From assembly GCA_025997215.1 (NCBI GenBank), contig BNUH01000024.1, positions 1 to 41,824 of the forward strand: a stretch of DNA of 41,824 nt, written 5' to 3'. Both the position numbers and the translations under genes were made by a program. Below are positions 16,860-25,159 of the stretch, piece by piece; position 1 is the stretch's first letter; every line of letters begins with the position of its first letter. This stretch comes from Clostridia bacterium (GTDB taxonomy: Bacteria > Bacillota_A > Clostridia > Christensenellales > Aristaeellaceae). The notes beneath the pieces were generated by a model that was not told the origin of the DNA, ran no database searches, and worked only from the letters and a program-made list of their open reading frames with translations.

Positions 16860-17720
16860 TCAGCGTTCCGACGCGCTCTCGACCAGCAGCACGAACAATC
16901 GTTGTAATGAAACCGTGGCGACCGTCACGTTCGGCGGCACGGGATCGGGAGCCTTACCTTGACAGGTCAATGTCATCAATCCCTCGTGCACATCCCGGCG
17001 CAGCACCTTAAGCCCTGGCAAATCCGGCACAGCAGGGCCCGTCATCGTGAAAGCGCCGCTCGTCAGTTCCGCAACAGTACCTTGCGCCAGCAACCGTCCG
17101 TTGTCGATCATGCACACCGTGTCCAGTGTGCGCGCGGCCTCCTCGATGAGGTGCGTCGACACGAGGAAACTACGGTCGGTCTTGTAGCGCGTCTCAATCA
17201 GTATATTATAGAAGCGTTCGCGCATAACGGCGTCCAGCCCCAGCGACGGTTCGTCAAAGAGCGTCAAATCCGCGCCGGATGCTAAGCCGATCATAAGCGC
17301 AAGCGAGGTGTGCATACCGCGTGACAACGCCTTGAGTTTCTTGCGCGTGTCCAATTCAAATAGCTTCAGCAGCCGCTGCGCAAATTCGTCGTCCCATTTG
17401 GGATAAGCCGCGCGGCTGACCGCCAGCAGATCCTCCACCCCGCGCAGCGCGCCGTAATCCGGATGATCCTGCACCAGGCACACGCGCGAGAGTACGCGAG
17501 GATTGTCGAATGGATCCTCACCAAACAGCCGCACCTGCCCCGACGTCGGCAAGTCCTGCCCGATCAGGATGCGCAGCAACGTGCTCTTCCCAGCACCGTT
17601 GCGCCCCAGAAACCCTACGATCCCGCGCTCCTTGACGTCGAATGTCAGCGCATCCAGCGCGGTTTTGTCGCCGTATTTGCGTGTTGCACCCTCGACTGAC
17701 AACCATGATATGTCGTTCAT
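16860..17720 (-). CDS. ABC transporter ATP-binding protein
   Basis: The protein has 286 residues. Walker A is GRNGAGKST (about 39-47), the Q-loop is VQDHP, the signature is LSRGMHTSLALM (a degenerate LSGGQ seen in YtrB-like ATPases), Walker B is LTLFDEPSLGLD and the H-loop is STHL. The C-terminal 80 residues are a less conserved regulatory extension. It starts 4 bases after the hisIE stop (TGA TTGT ATG), with AAGGGGTGA as ribosome binding site within the end of hisIE, so it is translationally linked to the histidine genes. It pairs with the downstream permease. No GntR regulator is adjacent. Confidence 0.9.
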   Translation of the reverse strand: MNDISWLSVEGATRKYGDKTALDALTFDVKERGIVGFLGRNGAGKSTLLRILIGQDLPTSGQVRLFGEDPFDNPRVLSRVCLVQDHPDYGALRGVEDLLAVSRAAYPKWDDEFAQRLLKLFELDTRKKLKALSRGMHTSLALMIGLASGADLTLFDEPSLGLDAVMRERFYNILIETRYKTDRSFLVSTHLIEEAARTLDTVCMIDNGRLLAQGTVAELTSGAFTMTGPAVPDLPGLKVLRRDVHEGLMTLTCQGKAPDPVPPNVTVATVSLQRLFVLLVESASER

Positions 17721-17724
17721 ACAA

Positions 17725-18387
17725 TCACCCCTTGTGCCTTCCCGCTAATTCGGCAAAAATATCCTCCGGCGTCAAGCCCTGCTGATACAGCAACACCAGC
17801 AGGTGGTACATCAAGTCCGCCGCCTCGTAGCGCACCTCGTCCGGCGCGCCCTTGACCGCAGCGATAATCGTCTCGCTGGCCTCTTCGCCGATCTTTTTGC
17901 TGATCTTCTCAACGCCTTTATCTAACAAATAATTGGTGTAGCTCCCTGGTTTCGGAGACGCCGCACGGTCGCGTATGACGTCGAACACCTCGCGCAATAT
18001 GGTAGAATCCGCAGGTTTTTCGTCCAACTCCGGCGTAACAACATCAAGAATTCTGTAAAAACATACCTTCTCACCTGTGTGGCACGCAGCCCCCGTCTGA
18101 TCCACCTGCAATAATAATGAATCCCCATCGCAATCGACGGCGATCGACGACACCCGTTGAGTGTGTCCGCTGGTCTCGCCCTTCTTCCACAACCGCTGCC
18201 GACTGCGGCTCCAGTATGTAGCATAACCCGTATCCAGCGTTAACGACAACGATTCAGCGTTCATATAGGCCAGCATCAACACCGTACCGTCGGCGTTTTG
18301 AGCGATAACAGGCACCAGCCCGCTGGCATCCCACCGCACAGTCGCCAGCAATTCATCCCTATTGATCGATATATTAGTTATATTCAT
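17725..18387 (-). CDS. hisIE: Bifunctional phosphoribosyl-AMP cyclohydrolase / phosphoribosyl-ATP pyrophosphatase
   Basis: This 220-residue fusion catalyses steps 2 and 3 of histidine synthesis. The HisI part (about 1-110) has the zinc/magnesium motif [20 protein letters not shown] followed by TGEKVCFYR. The HisE part (about 125-215) has [31 protein letters not shown], the MazG-like acidic helix set. The ATG at 18387 overlaps the hisA stop (TGATG), with AGGAG 7 bases upstream, and is preferred to the TTG one codon earlier. Confidence 0.95.
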   Translation of the reverse strand: MNITNISINRDELLATVRWDASGLVPVIAQNADGTVLMLAYMNAESLSLTLDTGYATYWSRSRQRLWKKGETSGHTQRVSSIAVDCDGDSLLLQVDQTGAACHTGEKVCFYRILDVVTPELDEKPADSTILREVFDVIRDRAASPKPGSYTNYLLDKGVEKISKKIGEEASETIIAAVKGAPDEVRYEAADLMYHLLVLLYQQGLTPEDIFAELAGRHKG

Positions 18388-19112
18388 CAAAATTCTCCTG
18401 CCTGAATGGCGTCCTCTAGCGAAAACCTATGCTCATACAGCGCCTTGCCTACGATAACCCCTGCGCATCCAATATTCTTTAACGCTATAATATCGTCAAG
18501 GCTCCCTACTCCTCCAGAACCTATGACATTTAATCCACCTATCGCGACCAGACGCGCCGTCTGTTCCACGTTTACACCGCTCAACGTGCCGTCCTTGGAT
18601 ATATCTGTATAAACAACCCATTCGACGCCCGCGTCCCGCATATCTCGCGCCAGTTCGACGGCATCCGCGCCGGAGGTTTCCGTCCAACCCTTGACTGCTA
18701 CCTTGCCACCCCTCGCGTCAATCCCGCACACGATCCGCCCAGGGAATCTCCGGCATGCCTCGCGAACCAGCCCAGGATTCGTCAGCGCGACGGTGCCCAG
18801 TATAACTCGCGCCGCGCCTAAACCAAACCGTTGTTCGATATCAGCCATACTGCGAATGCCGCCGCCGATCTGTACGGGTACACACAACGCGCATATCGAC
18901 GCGAAGGGCTTGAACCGCACCGCTGCTTCCACTTCCGTATAATTATTCATCGCGCCGTCCAGATCAACCACGTGTAAGACGGCTGCTCCGTGCTCGATCC
19001 ACCGCCGCGCCACCGTCTCCGGATCCCCGTAATCCGTCGAATCCTCGGCGCGTCCCTGCAGCAGCCGCACACAGCGTCCGCTCATTATATCTATCGCGGG
19101 ATATATAACCAT
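18387..19112 (-). CDS. hisA: ProFAR isomerase (HisA)
   Basis: This 241-residue TIM barrel isomerises ProFAR to PRFAR. It begins [20 protein letters not shown], with catalytic Asp8, and has the second-half catalytic aspartate in [14 protein letters not shown]. Phosphate-binding glycines ([16 protein letters not shown]) are intact. The ATG at 19112 overlaps the hisB stop by one base (TAATG). A longer open frame upstream to 19370 is the antisense-like shadow of hisB and is not part of the protein. No hisH gene lies before it, in contrast to the common order hisB-hisH-hisA. Confidence 0.95.
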   Translation of the reverse strand: MVIYPAIDIMSGRCVRLLQGRAEDSTDYGDPETVARRWIEHGAAVLHVVDLDGAMNNYTEVEAAVRFKPFASICALCVPVQIGGGIRSMADIEQRFGLGAARVILGTVALTNPGLVREACRRFPGRIVCGIDARGGKVAVKGWTETSGADAVELARDMRDAGVEWVVYTDISKDGTLSGVNVEQTARLVAIGGLNVIGSGGVGSLDDIIALKNIGCAGVIVGKALYEHRFSLEDAIQAGEF

Positions 19113-19696
19113 TATAATACACCCTTCGTCGACGGAATAACGTCGGCGGTGCGTTCGTCTATCCGCTTCGCATCGTCCAGCGTGCGGCCGAATGCCTTGC
19201 ACAACGCCTCCGCCATGTGATGAACGTTGCGTCCCGTAACGCGCATATGGCAGGTCAGGCCCGCCTTCTGGCACACCGCGCGGAAGAATTCCTCCAACAA
19301 TTGCGCGGACATCCCGCCGACCATCTCCGTGGGCAGCGGCGTATCGATAACGTAAAACGCCCGCCCGCACACGTCCAACGCCACGAACCCCAGCGCCTCA
19401 TCCATCGGCACGAACGCGGACGACACCCGCCGTATTCCCCGCTGCGCCCCAAACGCCTCGCCGATGGCCTGACCCATGCACAGCCCAACATCCTCGACCG
19501 TATGGTGCGCATCCACGTGCAAGTCACCCTTACACTTGACCGCCAGATCCAGCATACCGAATCGGCACAGCGCATCCAGCATGTGTTCAAAGAAGCCGAT
19601 GCCCGTGTCCAGGTCGGTCAGCCCCGTGCCGTCCAGGTTTAATTCTAACGCGATATCCGTTTCGCGGGTAACGCGCGTCACTTCAGCTTTACGCAT
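19112..19696 (-). CDS. hisB: Imidazoleglycerol-phosphate dehydratase (HisB)
   Basis: This 194-residue enzyme catalyses step 6 of histidine synthesis and uses a di-manganese site. The two metal-binding motifs are present: DAHHTVED (about 62-69) and NVHHMAEALCKAFGR (about 158-172), as are the LDTGIGFFEHML start and DVCGRAFYV. It is the single-domain bacterial form, without the histidinol-phosphatase fusion. The ATG lies 2 bases after the hisD stop (TAATTATG), with AAAGGAA upstream. Confidence 0.95.
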   Translation of the reverse strand: MRKAEVTRVTRETDIALELNLDGTGLTDLDTGIGFFEHMLDALCRFGMLDLAVKCKGDLHVDAHHTVEDVGLCMGQAIGEAFGAQRGIRRVSSAFVPMDEALGFVALDVCGRAFYVIDTPLPTEMVGGMSAQLLEEFFRAVCQKAGLTCHMRVTGRNVHHMAEALCKAFGRTLDDAKRIDERTADVIPSTKGVL

Positions 19697-19698
19697 AA

Positions 19699-20997
19699 TT
19701 ATGCATTCCTTTGAACAGAACTTCGCACGGTTACGGCGTAGGCGTGTGCGTCCAACCCTTCTGTAAGCGCGAGTATCTCGATGTCCGATGCCGACGCTGC
19801 CAACGCTTCCGGCGAGAAGTTAAGGATGCTGGACTTCTTCAAGAAGTCGTCCACCGACAGCGGCGAAAAGAACCGCGCAGTCCCGTTCGTGGGCAGCACA
19901 TGGTTCGGCCCGGCGTAATAATCCCCGACCGACTCCGGCGTGTTGTGGCCCAGGAACACCGCCCCGGCGTTGCGCACCTTCCCCAACAGCGCGAAAGGAT
20001 CAGCCACGCACAATTCCAAATGCTCCGGCGCGACACGATTCGACAGCGTTAGCGCGGCGTTTATATCCTTAACTATAACGATTGCGGCGTTGTTAGCCAA
20101 CGACAACCGTAAGACTTCTTGACGTTTCCGCATGGCGAACTGCTCCACAACCGCTGCTCGTACCGCCTGCGCCAATGCTTCGGACGGTGTGACCAGCATC
20201 GCCGCCGCGTCCGGATCGTGCTCGGCCTGCGCCAGCAAATCCGCCGCGACCCACTCCGCGCGCGCCGTATCATCCGCGATCACCAGTATTTCGCTCGGCC
20301 CGGCCACGCTGTCCAGCCCTACCTGGCCGAATACCATCCGCTTCGCGCCTTGCACGTATACGTTGCCCGGCCCGACAATCTTGTCCACGGCGGGCACAGG
20401 CCCCGCGCCGTACGCCAGCGCCGCGACACCCTGCGCGCCGCCCAGCTTGAATATCCTGTCCACGCCCGCCACATCCGCCGCTATCAGCGACGCCGGGTAC
20501 GACGCCCGCCCATCCGATCCGGGCGGTGTAACCATTATGATTTCATCAACGCCAGCGACCTTTGCCGGAATCGCATTCATCAGCACCGTCGATGGATAAC
20601 CCGCGCGGCCGCCCGGCGCGTATATGCCCGCGCGCTCGATGGGCAGAATCAGCTGCCCCATCGCCCGATCGCACTGGAAGTCGATCCAGGTCGTGCGCTT
20701 CTGCTTCTCATGATAAACGCGAATGTTGTGGGCCGCCCGCTTCAGCGCCTCGACGAACGCCGGATCCGCGGCGTCGTACGCCTCCTGAATCTCCGCGCGC
20801 GTAATCTCGACCGTCTCCGGCGTCAGCTTTGCAAGGTCAAACTTTTCCGTAAACTCCAGCGCGGCGGCGACGCCCCGCTCGCGCACCGCCTCGACGATCT
20901 CCCGCACGCTGGCCTGAACCTCGTCATCGCGTTCCTGCTTGCGCTTAAGAAGGCTTGATATATCCGCGACATCATCACCATTTATAATCCGAATCAT
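19699..20997 (-). CDS. hisD: Histidinol dehydrogenase (HisD)
   Basis: This 432-residue zinc enzyme performs the last two oxidations to histidine. It shows the typical YAPGGRAGYPSTVLM, GNVYVQGAKRMVFGQVGLDSVAGPSE (split here only by normal variation), QAEHDPDAAAMLVT and APEHLEL motifs; the glutamate/histidine pair of EHDP is intact. Length is normal. The ATG follows AAAGAGGTATATA and is 16 bases from the hisZ-hisG gene. Confidence 0.95.
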   Translation of the reverse strand: MIRIINGDDVADISSLLKRKQERDDEVQASVREIVEAVRERGVAAALEFTEKFDLAKLTPETVEITRAEIQEAYDAADPAFVEALKRAAHNIRVYHEKQKRTTWIDFQCDRAMGQLILPIERAGIYAPGGRAGYPSTVLMNAIPAKVAGVDEIIMVTPPGSDGRASYPASLIAADVAGVDRIFKLGGAQGVAALAYGAGPVPAVDKIVGPGNVYVQGAKRMVFGQVGLDSVAGPSEILVIADDTARAEWVAADLLAQAEHDPDAAAMLVTPSEALAQAVRAAVVEQFAMRKRQEVLRLSLANNAAIVIVKDINAALTLSNRVAPEHLELCVADPFALLGKVRNAGAVFLGHNTPESVGDYYAGPNHVLPTNGTARFFSPLSVDDFLKKSSILNFSPEALAASASDIEILALTEGLDAHAYAVTVRSSVQRNA

Positions 20998-21013
20998 TAT
21001 ATACCTCTTTATG

Positions 21014-22690
21014 CTATGGCTCCAACGCCTTCAACAACGCTCGGATGGATTCTGTTTTAGTTTTAAGTGACACGCGGTTCACGACCAGCCGCGCGCTGAC
21101 TGGGCATATTTCCTCTAAAACCTCCAGGCCGTTGGCCTTCAACGTGCCGCCGCTCTCAACGATATCCAGAATTACGTCGGATAAGCCGACCAGCGGCGCG
21201 AGTTCAACCGAACCGCCCAGCGGAATTATCTCAATCGCCTGGCCTCGCCTGGCGTAAAACTCTTTCGCGATGTTCGGATACTTCGTAGCCACACGATAGA
21301 CCGCGCCGCGCAAGACCTCCGGATGCTTCAGCGGATCGCCCGCCACGCATAGGCGGCACACGCCCACACCCAAATCGAGCAGCTCGTACAACTGGCGGTT
21401 CTCTTCCATGAGAGTATCCTTGCCAGCCACACCCGCGTCGGCGACACCGTGATCCACATACGTAGGAACATCCACGGGTTTTACGAGCATGAATCGAATC
21501 CGCCCCGACGGATCGTCCACGATCAGTTTGCGGCCCGGCGCGCGCGCTTCGGTGCAATCGATGCCCGCCGCTTCCAGGCGCGCGAACGTGTCCAGCGCAA
21601 GGCGGCCCTTCGCGACGGCCAGCGTGATAGGCGGCACCGTCTCCGTCCGAAGCCTGACGCCTCCACCATTCCCCGACGCCTGCGCAGCTTCCCGTTCCTG
21701 CGCCGTCAGCAGCTGCTCCAACTTTATCGCAAATCCAACCGCGCCCATCGGCCGTCCCAGCGCCGCCGGCAGCGCGTCGTAACGCCCGCCCGAGAGCAGC
21801 GGCTGTCCCAGATGTCCCGTCAATCCACGAAATACTATTCCAGTATAATAGTTAATCGAGTGTACCATTCCCAGGTCGATCGATATATAACGATCCAAGC
21901 CGTCCGCGCGCAATAATTGATATACTGTATGAAGATTATCCAATGCATCCTGGCAGCGCGGATGGCTGGACATGCGCCTCGCCTCGTCCAACACCTCTAT
22001 GCCACCGAACAGCGTCGGCAATTTCTGCAGCCGCGACGCGATCCGCGAGCGTTCGCCTTCGCTTCGCACCCGCGCTTCCTTCAGCGCCAACGTGATTCCT
22101 AGTGAATTCTTGGCCTCGATCAGCGCGCGCATCTGTTCCGCGTCCGCCTCGGCCAGCCCCGCTTCCTCCATCAATCCCTTGAAAAATCCAACCTGCCCAA
22201 TGTCTATCTGGAAACTGGACAATCCCGCCGTCCGTAACGCCTCTATCGCCAGCGCGATCACTTCCGCGTCAGCCCCGGGCGCTGTCTCGCCGAGGAGTTC
22301 CACCCCAGCCTGACGACTTTCGACAGGTTCCGCACGATTCCCATCAGGGTATCGCAACACCGTTTGAATGTAATGCAATCGGATCGGCAGCGCAGCATCC
22401 GCCAGCCTGGTGCATGCCAGCCGCACCGCCGGGGTTGTATTATCCGGTCGAACGACCAGCATGGAACCGTCCGGCGCCTGGGTTTTCCAAAGCTGGCCCT
22501 CCGGCAGCCGACTGGGACCCGAGCGAAACAGCTCCAACGATTCAAACGTAGGCGTCTCGATCCCGCTGTATCCTCTATCCGAGAACAATTGGCTCAAACG
22601 CTCACGCAAACGCACTGCCCGAACTAAATCATCCGGCAGTGTATCGGCCAATCCTTGAGACGGCAGCCATCCTTTTCCAAAAAAATCCAA
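21014..22690 (-). CDS. hisZG: Fused HisZ-HisG: ATP phosphoribosyltransferase regulatory and catalytic parts
   Basis: The protein has 558 residues. Residues 1-330 are HisZ, a catalytically silent histidyl-tRNA synthetase relative (VRPDNTTPAVR, RYPDGNRAEPVESRQAGVELLG, GGRYDALPAALGRPMGAVGFAI). A Gly/Ala linker (331-352) leads to residues 353-558, a short-form HisG with GVAGKDTLMEE (421-430), TKYPNIAKEFY (469-479), SVELAPLVGLSDVILDIVES (494-513) and GGTLKANGLE (514-523). Short HisG needs HisZ for activity and histidine feedback, and here both are one chain with no internal stop. In most genomes they are separate adjacent genes. The start is TTG with GGAGGTG about 11-13 bases upstream, 17 bases after truB. 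Confidence 0.92.
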   Translation of the reverse strand: MDFFGKGWLPSQGLADTLPDDLVRAVRLRERLSQLFSDRGYSGIETPTFESLELFRSGPSRLPEGQLWKTQAPDGSMLVVRPDNTTPAVRLACTRLADAALPIRLHYIQTVLRYPDGNRAEPVESRQAGVELLGETAPGADAEVIALAIEALRTAGLSSFQIDIGQVGFFKGLMEEAGLAEADAEQMRALIEAKNSLGITLALKEARVRSEGERSRIASRLQKLPTLFGGIEVLDEARRMSSHPRCQDALDNLHTVYQLLRADGLDRYISIDLGMVHSINYYTGIVFRGLTGHLGQPLLSGGRYDALPAALGRPMGAVGFAIKLEQLLTAQEREAAQASGNGGGVRLRTETVPPITLAVAKGRLALDTFARLEAAGIDCTEARAPGRKLIVDDPSGRIRFMLVKPVDVPTYVDHGVADAGVAGKDTLMEENRQLYELLDLGVGVCRLCVAGDPLKHPEVLRGAVYRVATKYPNIAKEFYARRGQAIEIIPLGGSVELAPLVGLSDVILDIVESGGTLKANGLEVLEEICPVSARLVVNRVSLKTKTESIRALLKALEP

Positions 22691-22707
22691 AACCGAACCG
22701 CCACCTC

Positions 22708-23676
22708 CTATGGAATCATTCGCAACGCGATCCGCGCCTCGATGGCGTCCAGCATGGCTACACCCACGTACAACCGTCCAGCGTACAATCGGTACAACCC
22801 TTCAGGCGCGTCGGGCGTGGACAGCATCAGCCGTTTCAACGGATTCCCTGAACGCAGCACCTTTTCGGCGGCGGGATGTACGGCGTCGAGCTTCGGCAGA
22901 TCCATCACCGGGGTATCCAGCGGCATCAGCATCGTCCGGAAGCGCTTGAGGTACGGGCCGTCCTTCTGGATGACGGCGAGGATTTCCTCCAGCGTGCGGC
23001 TGTCCTCTATGGAAAACAACCCCGCTCGCGACCGCAGCAGGAACCCCATGTGCGCCGCGCACCCGACCGCCGCGCCGATATCCTCACACAGCGCGCGCAC
23101 ATACACGCCCCGCCCGCACACCACGCGCAGCATACGCCCGCGCTCCGTCTCGCCCAGCCATTCCAAGCGGTCGATGTTGACCAGCCTCGGCTGTATCTCC
23201 ACCTGCTCGCCGCGCCTGGCCCGCTCATACAGCGGCACGCCATCCTGTTTTATCGCAGAATAAGCGGACGGTGTCTGCTCTATCTCGCCGACAAACCGCG
23301 CCAAAACCTCATCCAGTGCATGTTTATCTGGAACTTCTTGTGAAGTTTTAATGATTCTCCCCGTTGCATCCTGGGTATCAGTAACAACGCCGGGCACCCA
23401 TTCGGCGATATACTCCTTCTGTTTGCCCGTCAGATAATCGAATAGCCGCGTCCCGCGTCCCAGCATGATCGGCAGCACACCCGCCGCCTCCGGATCCAGC
23501 GTCCCCGCGTGGCCGATGGCCAGGTTGGGTTCGCGGTTGCGAAGCGCGCGTTTGAGTGTGGTCACAGCGTCGTTGGACGTCATGCCCGGCGGCTTCAACA
23601 GGTTCAGAAACCCAGCCAGCGGTTCGGGTTTAGGCAGCTGCAGTGTCCTCGCTGGCGGCTTGATCGACGGCTGCAT
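22708..23676 (-). CDS. truB: tRNA pseudouridine(55) synthase (TruB)
   Basis: This 322-residue enzyme makes pseudouridine 55 in the tRNA T-loop. The motif GHAGTLDPEAAGVLPIMLGRGTRL contains the catalytic aspartate. KPPGMTSNDAV and VCGRGVYVRALCEDIG are the other family motifs, and a short PUA-like C-terminal tail is present. The ATG lies 2 bases after the rbfA-nrnA stop (TAATTATG) and lacks a visible ribosome binding site. A hairpin (aacgggtt, 23691-23708) lies 14 bases before the ATG, suggesting translational coupling. Confidence 0.94.
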   Translation of the reverse strand: MQPSIKPPARTLQLPKPEPLAGFLNLLKPPGMTSNDAVTTLKRALRNREPNLAIGHAGTLDPEAAGVLPIMLGRGTRLFDYLTGKQKEYIAEWVPGVVTDTQDATGRIIKTSQEVPDKHALDEVLARFVGEIEQTPSAYSAIKQDGVPLYERARRGEQVEIQPRLVNIDRLEWLGETERGRMLRVVCGRGVYVRALCEDIGAAVGCAAHMGFLLRSRAGLFSIEDSRTLEEILAVIQKDGPYLKRFRTMLMPLDTPVMDLPKLDAVHPAAEKVLRSGNPLKRLMLSTPDAPEGLYRLYAGRLYVGVAMLDAIEARIALRMIP

Positions 23677-23678
23677 AA

Positions 23679-25043
23679 TTATAAATTCACAACGGGTTCC
23701 AACCCGTTCACAAGCTCGCCTAACGCATCCAGAACTAAGTCAATCGCCCCATCCAGGCTGGCATCGATCGTGCAACCGGACGCCAGCGCGTGCCCGCCGC
23801 CGCCGAACCGCAGCGCCACCGCCGCCACATCCAGCGGCGGCCTTGCCCGGAGCGATATCTTTATCCCATCAGAACGTTCCGACGCGAGCACGGCGGCCAG
23901 CGTCCCCTTGACGTTGATGCCAAAGTCGATGATCGCCTCGGAGTCGTCGTAGCTGGTGTCGGTCCGCGTGAAATCCGCCTCGGTCAGGCGCATTACGGTC
24001 ACCTTGCCGTCGAATCGTGTCTCCAGCGAGTTCAGCGCCAGTGTGATCAAGCGGGTTTTTTTGAGCGAACGCAGTTTGTGCAGCTTCTCGGACAACTCGG
24101 CGATGTCAACGCCCGCATCCACGCATTCAGCGGCCACGGCCAGGCATTCCGCGTCGGTATTTCGCTGGGAGAAGTGGCCCGTGTCGGTGGACAGCGCGGT
24201 CAGCAGGCACGTGGCCGCCTCGATGTCCAGCTCCAGCTCCAGCTCCTCGGCGAGTCGGTATATCAGGCAGCCTGTCGCCGCCGCTTCCTTGTCTATCCAG
24301 TTGACCCGCGCGATGCCGTCGTTGGTGGTGTGGTGGTCGATCACCAGCGAATCCCGCGCGTGTTCAAATAATCCCGCGCATCCGCCCAGCCGATCGCAGC
24401 TGGACGAATCCACCGCAATGATCAGGTCGAACGGCCCGCCCTTAGGCTCTCCGGCGGCGATGGCGTCCGCTTGAGCTGCGCCCAAAACCGCATCTGCGCC
24501 TGGCAGGAATCGGAAGATCGGCGCCAACGGCGTCGGGCAGAACACATCCGCTTTCTTACCTAAGCGCTCGCATACGCGCTTGAGCGCGAGGGAACTGCCA
24601 ATCGCGTCGCCATCCGAATTCACATGCGGCACGATGGCGATCCGGTCGGACTTCTGGATCACCTTGGCCGCGTCCTCGACCGTGGCATTGGGTATGGATG
24701 GCGGCGGTGTCACCGTTTTGAGGACGCTGGCGATATGCGCACCATACGCTATATTGTCGTCCAGTTCAAACAACAACTCCGGTGTGTAGCGCAGCCTGAG
24801 AGCGTGTCCCAATTTGAGCCGCAGGAAACCCGCGGCGTGTTTCAGCGCGTCCAGCATGGGTTCGCGCTTATCCGCCTCCAGCACGCTGAAGCGAACGCGC
24901 GCATAGCGCAGGTCGCGCGTCACATCGGCGTGGGTGAGGCTGTATGTCCCGGAGACCCGCGCGTCGCGCAGTTCATCCCGTATGATCCGATCCAGTTCGC
25001 GGCGCAGTTCCTCACTGATCCGGTCCGTCCGCGCGTACGCCAA
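23679..25043 (-). CDS. rbfA-nrnA: Fused RbfA-NrnA: ribosome-binding factor A and DHH nanoRNase/pAp phosphatase
   Basis: The protein has 454 residues. Residues 1 to about 115 are RbfA, the small-subunit (16S 5' end) maturation factor, with RISEELRRELDRIIRDELRD and the KH-like YARVRFSVL strand. From about residue 125 it is a DHH-family phosphoesterase with PHVNSDGDAIGSS, AVDSSSCDR, VIDHHTTN and a C-terminal GGGGHALASG (DHHA1), as in NrnA, which degrades nanoRNA and 3'-phosphoadenosine phosphate. The frame is continuous through the join. The TTG at 25043 is chosen because GGGGAGG lies 8 bases upstream. The in-frame ATG at 25094 cannot be used from the promoter at 25083-25111, which starts transcription after it. 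Confidence 0.92.
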   Translation of the reverse strand: MAYARTDRISEELRRELDRIIRDELRDARVSGTYSLTHADVTRDLRYARVRFSVLEADKREPMLDALKHAAGFLRLKLGHALRLRYTPELLFELDDNIAYGAHIASVLKTVTPPPSIPNATVEDAAKVIQKSDRIAIVPHVNSDGDAIGSSLALKRVCERLGKKADVFCPTPLAPIFRFLPGADAVLGAAQADAIAAGEPKGGPFDLIIAVDSSSCDRLGGCAGLFEHARDSLVIDHHTTNDGIARVNWIDKEAAATGCLIYRLAEELELELDIEAATCLLTALSTDTGHFSQRNTDAECLAVAAECVDAGVDIAELSEKLHKLRSLKKTRLITLALNSLETRFDGKVTVMRLTEADFTRTDTSYDDSEAIIDFGINVKGTLAAVLASERSDGIKISLRARPPLDVAAVALRFGGGGHALASGCTIDASLDGAIDLVLDALGELVNGLEPVVNL

Positions 25044-25082
25044 ACCCCTCGCCTCCCCACTATTACCTACGTCGTTAGCCGC

Positions 25083-25111
25083 AGTATAACACATCCCAAC
25101 CCAGAATACAA
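25083..25111 (-). promoter_or_regulatory. Promoter between infB and rbfA-nrnA
   Basis: On the minus strand TTGTAT (25111-25106), a 17-base spacer and TATACT (25088-25083) form a good sigma-A promoter. Transcription would start near 25076. It gives the rbfA-nrnA, truB and his genes a start independent of the upstream nusA-infB transcript. Confidence 0.7.
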
Positions 25112-25159
25112 CCGTCAGTTTTCACAAACTTCAAGCGCAACGGTTGTGCATTATCCCAA

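Noticed and set aside
19113..19370. N-terminal extension of hisA
   Set aside because: It overlaps hisB in another frame; the HisA N-terminus is complete from 19112.
25044..25094. ATG at 25094 as start of rbfA-nrnA
   Set aside because: It precedes the expected transcription start of the promoter at 25083-25111 and adds residues with no RbfA similarity.
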